Position numbers and translations under genes: made by a program. A DNA stretch of 64,000 bases, taken from positions 401,042-465,041 of the forward strand of contig DIXF01000001.1 in NCBI GenBank assembly GCA_002448235.1. Reading direction: 5' to 3'. How positions within the stretch are numbered: position 1 is the stretch's first letter; every line of letters begins with the position of its first letter. This document shows positions 44,129 through 51,928 of the stretch, in pieces. The stretch is from Syntrophaceae bacterium UBA6087. GTDB taxonomy: Bacteria > Desulfobacterota > Desulfomonilia > UBA1062. Below the pieces are notes generated by a model. The model searched no databases. It worked only from the letters and a program-made list of their open reading frames with translations, and was not told where the DNA came from.

Positions 44129-44455
44129 TTACTGTTTTCCGGTGAGGTACTGGACCATCGAACTGATGGTCTCTTCATTTGCCGTTCAGAGTATCGTCTG
44201 GCCCTGTCGCTCGCAGTGGATCAGATTGGCGCGCCTGAGTTCCTTGATATGGTGGGAGATCGTCGAGGGGACTATATTTACGGCACTGGCGACCGCGCAT
44301 GCCGCCAGGCGGTTGTCGCCGTCGAGCTCCGCCTTGCCGCAGCCCATCCTGATCTGCTCGAAGATCGCAAGGCGGTTCTTGTTGGAGAGCGCCTTGAAAG
44401 CATCGACAATGAGATCCCTGTCGATCTGTCCATCTTTGGAAACCTTTGTCGGCAT
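44129..44455 (-). CDS. ArsR-family transcriptional regulator, probable selenoprotein
   Basis: The ATG at 44455 starts a frame of 89 residues that ends at TGA 44186-44188, but the same frame goes on with TANEETISSMVQYLTGKQ to TAA at 44129. The full product has 108 residues, usual for ArsR. The winged helix is clear: ALSNKNRLAIFEQI, ACAVASAV, VPSTISHHIKELRRANLIH. The TGA falls in the wing strand (GQTIL-U-TANEE), where, from memory, related ArsR proteins carry Cys. A SECIS-like hairpin follows. Cys residues CGKAELDGDNRLAAC may add sensing. It likely represses itself and the operon below through paired operators. Confidence 0.8.
44153..44188 (-). promoter_or_regulatory. Candidate bacterial SECIS element in the ArsR gene
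   Basis: On the minus strand, 14 bases after the TGA (44186-44188), GACCATC pairs perfectly with GATGGTC over loop AGTTC. The loop starts 22 bases after the TGA and has G in its second position, matching the known rules for bacterial SECIS (loop about 16-37 bases after UGA, G near its start). Folded by eye. Confidence 0.68.
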
Positions 44456-44485
44456 AACTATCCCCTTGTCCGGAGCATGGTCCGA

Positions 44486-44517
44486 TATTATTCGATTGTC
44501 ATCGATATATCGAATAA
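44486..44517 (-). promoter_or_regulatory. Putative ArsR auto-operator
   Basis: It contains the perfect inverted repeat TTATTCGAT (44488-44496) and ATCGAATAA (44509-44517), 30 bases before the arsR start. The same element, slightly degenerate, is at 44002..44033. Confidence 0.65.
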
Positions 44518-44715
44518 GAGCTTTTCTTCAAGGTGTCAAGATGCTTTGTCGGCTAAACAAAGCTTAAGTCAAGCCCAATGACGGCATGCCGCCGCAACGC
44601 TTACATCGGGAAACCCCGAAAGACCCTTTTGTTTCCTTCATGACTTGATCCCTGGCCGGTTCCCTGGTAGACGATGAGATAACAGCGGTTTAGAAAACAA
44701 AAAGGAGCTGGCGCT

Positions 44716-46377
44716 ATGAATCTCCGGCATGTCTCCCTGCGTATGAACGTTCTCGTCGTCTTCCTGGTGGTCTCCCTGGTATCGGGCTGCGCCGGCACCT
44801 TTGCGGATAAAGAGGCACCGGCGCATATCGCTCTCACCATCCTCTTCTTCAACGATCTGCACGGACACCTCAAGCCCTTCGAGGTCAAAGACGAGACGGG
44901 CGTCCGGGAGGTCGGCGGCATCGCCCGGATGGCCGCCCTAGTCGAAGGCATCCGGGAGGAGAACAGCCGTAAGAGAGTCCGGACCGTGGTGCTCATGGCC
45001 GGGGATCTGCTGCAGGGCTCGCCCATGTCAACGGTGTTCAAGGGCGAGCCGGACATCAGGTGCCTGGGCATCCTCGGGCTCGATGCCGCTGCCGTGGGCA
45101 ATCACGAGTTCGATTTCGGCCTGGATAATTTCCTGAAGCTGCAGCAGCAGGCAGGCTTTCCCTTCCTGAGCGCAAATATCGTGAAAAAGGACGGGGGAGG
45201 GCTGCTCTGCCCGGCCTTCCAGACGTTTATGCTCGACGAAGGCATATCACTGTCCGTCATCGGCGTCACCACCCAGGATCTGCTGACCTCCACCAAGGTC
45301 GACAACGTGGCCTCCCTGGATGTCCGCGATGCTGTCTCCTCTGTCCGGGAGGTATACAACCGGCTAAGATCCAAAGGTCCGGTGGTGCTGCTATCACACA
45401 GCAGTCATCAGACCGACCGCGAAATAGCCGAGGCCCTGCCCGGTCTCGCCGCCATCATCGGCGGTCATGACCAGATCCTCCTGAACCCCTACCGTCAGGC
45501 GGGCAGCGTGCCCGTGTTTCAGGCCTTTGAAAAGGGACGCTACCTGGGCCGCATCGACCTCGAGATCGACTCAACAACAGCAAAGGCACGTCTGATCGGT
45601 AGCAGCTACATCCCGATTGTCGCCGGCATGCCGGAGGACAGAGAGGTCGCAGCGATTGTAGCGGAGTATGACAAGCGCTTAGGCGAGCAGTTCAAAGAGG
45701 TGATCGGACGCGCAGACACGTTTCTGGACGGCGAAAGAGAGCGGATCCGCTATGAGGAGACCTCCCTGGGGAATTTCGTGACGGATATCATGAGGGCGCA
45801 CACCGGCGCACAGATCGCCTTCATCAACGCAGGCGGCCTGCGCGCCAGCATCAAGCAGGGGCCTGTCACGGTTGAAGACGTCTTCACGGCCATGCCGTAC
45901 GCCAACGAGCTGATGACGACCCGATTGACCGGAGAAGACGTAGAAGAAGTCCTGAAACGCGCAGTCAGAAGCTCCCGTGGAGAGGAGGACGGCGGCTTCC
46001 TGCAGGTATCGGGCATCTCGTTCGCGGTTGCTAACCGTCAGCCGACAGAGATCCGCGTGGGTCCTCAAGGCCTGCCTCTCGATGCAAAGGCCGTCTACAC
46101 GGTAGCTGTTCCCGATTTTCTGTCAACCGGCGGTGACGGGCATGTCGTTTTTAAAGGCAGGCGGTATGTGAAAACCGGATTGCCCTTACGAGAACTGATC
46201 ATCGATACGATCCGGCAGCGCGGGGCGATCGCTCCGGAAAAAGAGGGCCGCATCCGGCGTGTGGAGGAGAGATCGGGGCGGAGTCCATTCGGACGGCGGC
46301 CGTTGCCTCAGACGCCGCCGGGAATGATGTCCGAGTCGCGGCCCAGCCTCTCCAGCATGGCGGGATCGCGGTTATAG
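44716..46377 (+). CDS. 5'-nucleotidase/UDP-sugar-hydrolase-type lipoprotein
   Basis: The product has about 553 residues. The signal peptide ends LVSGC, a lipobox. The metallophosphatase domain has FFNDLHGH, AGDLLQGSP, GNHEFDFG, LSHSSHQTD and GGHDQ; the C-terminal domain has NAGGLRASI and TGGDGH (substrate binding). It likely removes phosphate from nucleotides in the periplasm. The last 25 or so residues (from about 46305) are not family-like: they read through the antisense strand of a transpeptidase remnant, so the original stop was probably lost. The ATG follows AAAAAGGAG. Confidence 0.92.
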   Translation: MNLRHVSLRMNVLVVFLVVSLVSGCAGTFADKEAPAHIALTILFFNDLHGHLKPFEVKDETGVREVGGIARMAALVEGIREENSRKRVRTVVLMAGDLLQGSPMSTVFKGEPDIRCLGILGLDAAAVGNHEFDFGLDNFLKLQQQAGFPFLSANIVKKDGGGLLCPAFQTFMLDEGISLSVIGVTTQDLLTSTKVDNVASLDVRDAVSSVREVYNRLRSKGPVVLLSHSSHQTDREIAEALPGLAAIIGGHDQILLNPYRQAGSVPVFQAFEKGRYLGRIDLEIDSTTAKARLIGSSYIPIVAGMPEDREVAAIVAEYDKRLGEQFKEVIGRADTFLDGERERIRYEETSLGNFVTDIMRAHTGAQIAFINAGGLRASIKQGPVTVEDVFTAMPYANELMTTRLTGEDVEEVLKRAVRSSRGEEDGGFLQVSGISFAVANRQPTEIRVGPQGLPLDAKAVYTVAVPDFLSTGGDGHVVFKGRRYVKTGLPLRELIIDTIRQRGAIAPEKEGRIRRVEERSGRSPFGRRPLPQTPPGMMSESRPSLSSMAGSRL

Positions 46378-46505
46378 GGATCTTTTTTGGAAAAAGACCA
46401 CACCCGCGCTGTCAACCCTCACCGTCGAATACATCCGCAGCACGGAAAGAGGCGTCGGCAAGATGATCCGCCAGGTCAGGCCGGTGCTTGTGAACTCCTG
46501 CTGAA
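46308..46505 (-). pseudogene. Remnant of a third L,D-transpeptidase C-terminus
   Basis: Read on the minus strand, GLTWRIILPTPLSVLRMYST and VRVDSAGVVFFQK, then after a frameshift KKDPYNRDPAMLERLG with IIPGGV and stop, match the last 70 residues of the two intact transpeptidases (GLTWRINLPEPVPILLMYST; FFKKDPYSRDPLMLKGLS). The YkuD catalytic part is gone. It overlaps the 3' end of the 5'-nucleotidase gene. This is a deleted third copy of the wall cassette. Confidence 0.8.
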
Positions 46506-46578
46506 CTTCGGCTATGAAACAAGCCCGGTACCCATACCCTTTGACCTTATCAAAGGAGAAGAAGAGGGGGACGACGGG

Positions 46579-48159
46579 CTAATCGTTTATTACAGCGGGT
46601 TCACCTGCCTTTGAGGCATGAGCGATGGTGAGCCGTTTGCCGTAAATCGCCTCGAAGGTCTCGCAGTGTTTTTCGATGCCCCAAAGCTCGAGTTGGCAGT
46701 CTTTTGACGAACACACCTCCAGCACGATGCTTCCTCTGGGGCCGCTATGGAAGCCGGCGCTCTCTACGAGGGCGGCATGGCTCCTGTCCAGGCTCTCTGC
46801 TATGCGGAGAAAGACGAACTGCCCTTTGACAATGCTCCGGGCTTTTTCGCTCATAGAGGCAAATTCAGGGAACTCTTCACCGGGCAGACCTTTCCGGTGA
46901 AAGAACGCCGTCGCGGCTATGATCGTGAGCTCTTCCTGGCGGAAACCCAGGAGGTCGGCGTTGCGGATGAAGTAGGCGCTGTTGGCGTGATGGTTGGTGT
47001 ATGAGAGAAACGTTCCCACATCATGGAGAAGAGCGGCGTAATGAAAGAGCTCCCGTTCCCACCGGTTCTGCTGGTGAAGGTCTAATCCCCGGGCGCTGTC
47101 GAACAGCTCGAGTCCGAGTTTGGCAACCGTCCGGGCATGGCCCTCGTCAAAATTGCTCTTCCGGCCGAGCTGCAGCACGCTCGTCTGTCTTACCGAGGCT
47201 TCATCCACTGCCGGCCTGGCTGTGCGGCAGAGATAGTCTACGAGAAGGCCGTCCCTGAGCTCGCGGTTGCTGACCTGTATCTCCGGGATATTCAGGTCGG
47301 TGAGGATCGCATCGAGGATTGCCGCTCCTCCGATGACGATGTCTGCCCGGCTGGGATTTATCCCGGGAACGAGCTTTCGTTCCTTGAGCGGAAGGCTGCA
47401 CAGGTGTCTGACGACCTCTTTGAGGTCTTTCAGCGCCAGCGTGTTTCTTTTTTCGGGATCTCCTCCGTGCAGGGTCCGGCAGCAGATCTCGGCAAGATTC
47501 TGTACGGTGCCCGAGCTGCCGTAAGTGTTCTTCAGCCAGAGCTCCCTGATCCGCTGGAAGGAGCGGATGCTTTTGTTGCGCACGTAATCCTGGAGCATGA
47601 GATAGCTGGTGGTGGAAACCGGGGCGTTTGCGTCGTCCAGCAGAAGCGTGCTCAGGCGTATGGCGCCGACCTTGATGCTGTCGAGGTACTCGTAGTTCTT
47701 TCCATCGCCGACTATGAGCTCGGTGCTGCCGCCGCCTATGTCGATGAAAAGCGACCGCCCGGAGACATTGGTTCCCCTCGAGACACCGAGGTAGACGAGA
47801 CGCGCCTCCTCGGTTCCTGAGATGACGTGGATATCGAGGCCGGCCTCTTTCTTGAGCCGTGAAAGGAACTTGTTCTTATTGTTCGCATCGCGGGTAGCCG
47901 AAGTGGCCACGCAGATGATCTCATCAACCTTGAAGGAAGCAGCCATGTCCGCGAAGTTCCTGCAGACGGCGATCGCCCTGTCCATCGAATTTTCCAGGAT
48001 ATAGCCGTGGTCAAACTCTCCTTCGCCCAGGCGTATCATCTCTTTTTGCCGTGAAAGGATGGTATAATTATGGTCCGAGTCTATGCCGACAATCATGAGG
48101 CGCATGGAATTGGTGCCCATATCCATGAATGCGATCGCTTTATCCCGCAGGTCTCTCAT
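46579..48159 (-). CDS. Ppx/GppA-family phosphatase with HD domain
   Basis: The protein has 526 residues. Ppx/GppA ATPase-fold domain: MDMGTNSMRLMIV (phosphate 1), VATSATRDA, GTEEARLVY, FIDIGGGSTEL (phosphate 2), GGAAILDAI. The C-terminal part has HYAALLHDVGTFL (HD motif) and NHHANSAYFI. Such enzymes degrade polyphosphate or pppGpp. No ribosome site lies before the ATG at 48159; the leader is AT-rich, so it may be translated from a leaderless mRNA. Convergent with the nucleotidase gene. Confidence 0.93.
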   Translation of the reverse strand: MRDLRDKAIAFMDMGTNSMRLMIVGIDSDHNYTILSRQKEMIRLGEGEFDHGYILENSMDRAIAVCRNFADMAASFKVDEIICVATSATRDANNKNKFLSRLKKEAGLDIHVISGTEEARLVYLGVSRGTNVSGRSLFIDIGGGSTELIVGDGKNYEYLDSIKVGAIRLSTLLLDDANAPVSTTSYLMLQDYVRNKSIRSFQRIRELWLKNTYGSSGTVQNLAEICCRTLHGGDPEKRNTLALKDLKEVVRHLCSLPLKERKLVPGINPSRADIVIGGAAILDAILTDLNIPEIQVSNRELRDGLLVDYLCRTARPAVDEASVRQTSVLQLGRKSNFDEGHARTVAKLGLELFDSARGLDLHQQNRWERELFHYAALLHDVGTFLSYTNHHANSAYFIRNADLLGFRQEELTIIAATAFFHRKGLPGEEFPEFASMSEKARSIVKGQFVFLRIAESLDRSHAALVESAGFHSGPRGSIVLEVCSSKDCQLELWGIEKHCETFEAIYGKRLTIAHASKAGEPAVIND

Positions 48160-48247
48160 TAATAAATAGATATACGATTTATTAAAAGAGTTCCATAATG
48201 AAGTGCAATCTTTGTCACCAATTAAAACATAAAGAAAGCAGTCACGT

Positions 48248-48297
48248 AAAAAGGGGACAGATTTATTTTTTTAAAAAAATAAATCTGTCCCCTTTTC
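48248..48297. repeat. Family A dispersed palindromic repeat
   Basis: AAAAGGGGACAGATTTATTT and its complement with a short T/A centre. It lies between the divergent Ppx/GppA and PAS genes. Confidence 0.85.
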
Positions 48298-48376
48298 CTC
48301 TGACTTGATATGTAGTCTCATCCCTGTTAAACAGTGGGATAGTAGTGATTTTCATTCAACCCGAGAGAATACCGTT

Positions 48377-49768
48377 ATGAGCAGAAATACAGGGAAAAAA
48401 CCCCCGGCTGAACGTTTTGGTCAGGATACAGGGACGTATCGCTTTTTCTTTGAGGCGTCCCGGGACGCTTTCATCTCCTGGGATGTCTCGGGGCGCATTA
48501 CCCATGCAAATCCTGCCTGCACCGAGCTCCTTGGGGCAGAGCCCGACGATATTCCGGGGAAAGATATCGCAAGCCTGTTCGCAGACGCAGGAGACGCAGC
48601 GCAGGTACTCCGGGGGCTGCAGCAGGAGGGAGAGGCAGTCATCAGGAAGGCTTGTATCGTACGCAAAGACAAAGGCAAGGTCGATTGCGAGATCTCGCCC
48701 CATGTGCATCGGGATGACAGAGGAAGGATCGCAGGCTATGGCGCTGTCATCCGGGATATATCCGGGCAGAAGATGAACGATGAAGAACTCGCGAGAAAGA
48801 CGGGCGAGCTGTCGAAGCGGGTCCGCGAGCTCGGCATCCTGTATGAGATCTCCGCTATCATCGACCGGAGGGGCCGCCCGTATCCCGAGATCATTCAGGG
48901 GGTACTGGATCTGATACCCCGGGTCGTGACTTACCATGACGCAGCCTGCGCACGGATCACCATCGATAGCGAGGAATACCATTCGGAAGATTTCCGGCAG
49001 ACCCCCTGGCATATGAAGAGCGATATCACGGCGCGCTGCAACGTCGTCGGCTCGCTGGAAGTCTTTTACCGGGAGGAACGGCCGGCGGCTTTTGAAGGCC
49101 CGTTTACCAAGGAAGAGCGGGGTTTTATCGACAACATCGCGTCCCGCCTCGGGAGGGTGGTCGCCCGGAAGCGCGGGGAAGAGATGCTCGTTGAAAGCGA
49201 AGAACGCTACCGGAGCTTGTTCGAGGATTCCCGGGATGCCATTTACACGGTTTCCCGCGACGGCATCATCCTCGATGCCAACGGAGCAGCCATGAGGCTT
49301 TTCGGCTATGGTGCCGCGGAGATGATAGGCATGAATGTGCAGCCGCTGTACGCGGAGCCCGGGGTCAGGAACGATTTTCAGAGAGAAATCGAAGAAAAGG
49401 GTTCGGTGAGAAATTTCGAGGTCACGCTCAGGAAGAAGAACGGGGAGGTAATGGACTGCCTGTACACCTCGAGCGTGCGCAGGGCTCCAGGAGACGCCGG
49501 AATCATCGGCTACCACTGCATCATCCGTGACATCACCGAGAGCAAACGTACAGAGCAGGAGAAGCAGCGGCTCATAGACGATCTCAAGGTGGCGCTGGAC
49601 AAGATCAGGACACTCAAGGGGCTCATCCCCATCTGTGCATCATGCAAGAGGATCAGGGATGACAAGGGATATTGGAACCAGCTCGAAGAATATCTGGAAG
49701 CGCAGACGGAAGCTGTTTTCAGCCATGGTCTGTGTCCCGAGTGCCAGCGGCGATTCGAGGAAGAATAA
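48377..49768 (+). CDS. PAS-GAF-PAS sensor with Cys-rich C-terminal tail, no kinase domain
   Basis: The start is taken as ATG 48377; the frame extends up to 48305. The product has about 463 residues. PAS 1 (about 20-135: FFEASRDAFISWDVSG), a GAF-like part (about 150-270), PAS 2 (about 290-410: LFEDSRDAIYTVSRDG), then a coiled coil and the tail LKGLIPICASCKRIRDDKGYW...SHGLCPEC. That four-Cys tail is common at the end of PAS and receiver proteins and probably binds a metal. No HisKA, GGDEF or other output domain is seen, so the signal must pass by protein contact. Confidence 0.87.
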   Translation: MSRNTGKKPPAERFGQDTGTYRFFFEASRDAFISWDVSGRITHANPACTELLGAEPDDIPGKDIASLFADAGDAAQVLRGLQQEGEAVIRKACIVRKDKGKVDCEISPHVHRDDRGRIAGYGAVIRDISGQKMNDEELARKTGELSKRVRELGILYEISAIIDRRGRPYPEIIQGVLDLIPRVVTYHDAACARITIDSEEYHSEDFRQTPWHMKSDITARCNVVGSLEVFYREERPAAFEGPFTKEERGFIDNIASRLGRVVARKRGEEMLVESEERYRSLFEDSRDAIYTVSRDGIILDANGAAMRLFGYGAAEMIGMNVQPLYAEPGVRNDFQREIEEKGSVRNFEVTLRKKNGEVMDCLYTSSVRRAPGDAGIIGYHCIIRDITESKRTEQEKQRLIDDLKVALDKIRTLKGLIPICASCKRIRDDKGYWNQLEEYLEAQTEAVFSHGLCPECQRRFEEE

Positions 49769-49900
49769 CGCGACACATCTTTGCCCGTACCATTGAGAGT
49801 CGGAGCATCACCCCATATCCTAACTACAGGTCGAACAGGAACATTTTTTCGGGAATGACAAAGGTGCCGGCAATGCCCTTTTCCAAAGGGAGATGATGGC

Positions 49901-50724
49901 ATGAATTCTTCCAAGGCAGATAACCGGCTTCTGCGCATCCTCGTCAGCGGGGCGTGCCTGGTTGTTATCGTGACGGGCATGAGGGCCATGGCCCCGATAT
50001 TGAATATCGTTTTCCTTGCCTGGCTCCTTGCAATTGCCATAAGTCCTCTGCCGAACTTTATGATGCGCAATCACGTGCCGAGAATCCCGGCTGCGCTCAG
50101 TACGCTCCTGATCGTGATCTTCGGCGGCATAGCGATTGCCATGGTGATGAGCTACTCCATCATAGGACTGAGCCGGAAACTACCCCAATATTACACCATC
50201 CTGGCAGACACATACGGAAGACTGGTAGACTCACTCGCCGCCAGGGGAGTCGACATTACCCAGAGCACACCCCTGGCAGGCCTTACCCCTTCACGCATCT
50301 TCGAATTTATCAGCATGATCCTCGGGCAGGTAGGCAACCTGCTCGGCAATACCTTGCTGCTGCTCATCCTCGTGGCCATACTCCTGTTCGAGTTCCTCGA
50401 TGACCCAAAACGCCCGGCAAAACACAAAGAGGAGGAAATGTCGGGTTTGTGGCGGTCATCCCGCCTGTGGTCCTGGGCTTTCTGGAGTCGGGCTGGGAGG
50501 TCGCCCTTGCGGTCCTGGTCCTGTTCTCGATCAATAATTTTGCATGGGACAATATCCTCAAGCCAAGGTTCATGGAAAGATCTCTCCATATCCCGTTCCT
50601 GGTCACCACGCTCTCGGTCGTCTTCTGGTCATGGGTGCTGGGGTCGGTGGGCACGATCCTGGCGGTGCCCCTGACCATGGTGGTCAGAAACCTGTATTAC
50701 AATAAAAATATCTCGGGGGGTTAG
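49901..50724 (+). pseudogene. AI-2E-family transporter, broken by internal deletion and frameshift
   Basis: The ATG at 49901 follows AAAGGGAG. The first about 178 residues give the N-terminal half of an AI-2E family permease (helices near 10-65, then LAGLTPSRIFEFISMILGQ, LLLLILVAILLFEFLDD). Then the frame runs out of family sense near 50437. The C-terminal end, VAVIPPVVLGFLESGWE and LKPRFMERSLHIP, is in another frame from about 50446 to 50724. Roughly 70 residues of the middle are missing at the junction. So it is a deletion plus frameshift. Confidence 0.82.
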
Positions 50725-50803
50725 CGGGAGTCCTGATCTTTTGCTGAAATTTGTGCGAAACGGTGCACCCAGCCAGGAGGAGAGTGCACCGTTTGAACAA
50801 GAT

Positions 50804-51823
50804 CTATTCCACGGGTTTCGCCAGCTTGAGAATCTCCATGGGGAGATGCGCGTCGAGGGCCTTGAACTGCTTGACATCCACCAGGATCATCACGTCCTTC
50901 TGCCGGAGTATCGGCAAGCTCTCGGGTTTTGCCCCTTCCTTGAGGATCTTCACCGCCTGCTGGCCGGCAAGTCCGCCGACGACACCGAAATCGGAGCCTA
51001 CATAGAGCAGTCCGCCCGGCGCCTTATGGAGCATGAAGCTGATGATGGGGAGCTTCGTCTCTCGCGATATGACCGCAAGATCTTTCGTCGGCTCTTCATG
51101 CCTGACCCCCCAGTAGGTATCAAGGGTGATCAGGAAAGCCTGCACTCCTTTGCCGATAAGCTCCTGCGCAGCCGGTTTGACCGAATCGCTCTTGTTGATC
51201 TCCTTGGTGATGAAGGTGAGGCCCATGCCTGCACCGACTTGTCTGGCCTCTTCAGTATGGGCAATGGCACTGTCGTCGTCAGTATGTACGATGCCGATTG
51301 TTTTCACCGAAGGGAAGGAGAGCTTCACGATATTCAAGGCATCTTTCATGTTCATGTAGAGTGTGGCGCCGGTAAGCCCGGGGCCTCCCTCGGTGAGAGA
51401 CTTGCAGCCTGCCGCTTTCGGTATGGCCGCTCCGGTGAAAACGACAGGGATGCCGGCCGCGATGATCTTGTCCTTTCCATACTTGGTGGCTGCCGTGCCG
51501 ATGGTGAGGACAAGGTCCGGTTTTCTGTCGGCGATCTTCTGAGCCTCGCTCCTGATATCCATCAGGACGCCAAGCTTTTTTATGAGCCCGCCCTTTTCAA
51601 TATCATAATCCACATAGTTGCGTTTGATGGTCAGGTTCTTCCCTTCCACGATCCCGTTCTTTGCAAGCTCCTGCACAAATCCGTTGTAGGCGTTCTGGAA
51701 GGGTGCCGCATCCCTCATGACCTGCAGCACTTCTATCTTATAGGTCCCGTCTGCGGCAAACGATGGTAGTGAAAATACAAGAAACACAAAGATAAATACC
51801 GGAGTTCGAATAGGTCGGTTCAT
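50804..51823 (-). CDS. ABC transporter substrate-binding protein (ABC_sub_bind type)
   Basis: The ATG at 51823 follows GGAGG at five bases; an in-frame start at 51835 precedes the ribosome site. The product has 339 residues with a signal peptide (about 1-22). It has the fold and blocks of PF04392 proteins: VLQVMRDAAPFQNAYNGFVQEL, DLVLTIGTAATKYGK, IPVVFTGAAIP, GVQAFLITLD and LLYVGSDFGVVGGLAGQQAVKIL. These periplasmic proteins feed an ABC permease, often of amino-acid or aromatic type. No permease or ATPase gene is next to it. Confidence 0.88.
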   Translation of the reverse strand: MNRPIRTPVFIFVFLVFSLPSFAADGTYKIEVLQVMRDAAPFQNAYNGFVQELAKNGIVEGKNLTIKRNYVDYDIEKGGLIKKLGVLMDIRSEAQKIADRKPDLVLTIGTAATKYGKDKIIAAGIPVVFTGAAIPKAAGCKSLTEGGPGLTGATLYMNMKDALNIVKLSFPSVKTIGIVHTDDDSAIAHTEEARQVGAGMGLTFITKEINKSDSVKPAAQELIGKGVQAFLITLDTYWGVRHEEPTKDLAVISRETKLPIISFMLHKAPGGLLYVGSDFGVVGGLAGQQAVKILKEGAKPESLPILRQKDVMILVDVKQFKALDAHLPMEILKLAKPVE

Positions 51824-51928
51824 ATCAACCTCCAATTTGGGATAAATGTTATATCGGAAGCATTGATAGCATGTATTAACAGTTCATCCTCGAGCCTGGC
51901 GCTTTCACAGCAGCAGGGCGGGCAGCGT

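Noticed and set aside
50741..51769. 342-codon frame on the plus strand
   Set aside because: Antisense to the ABC binding protein, which has clear domains.
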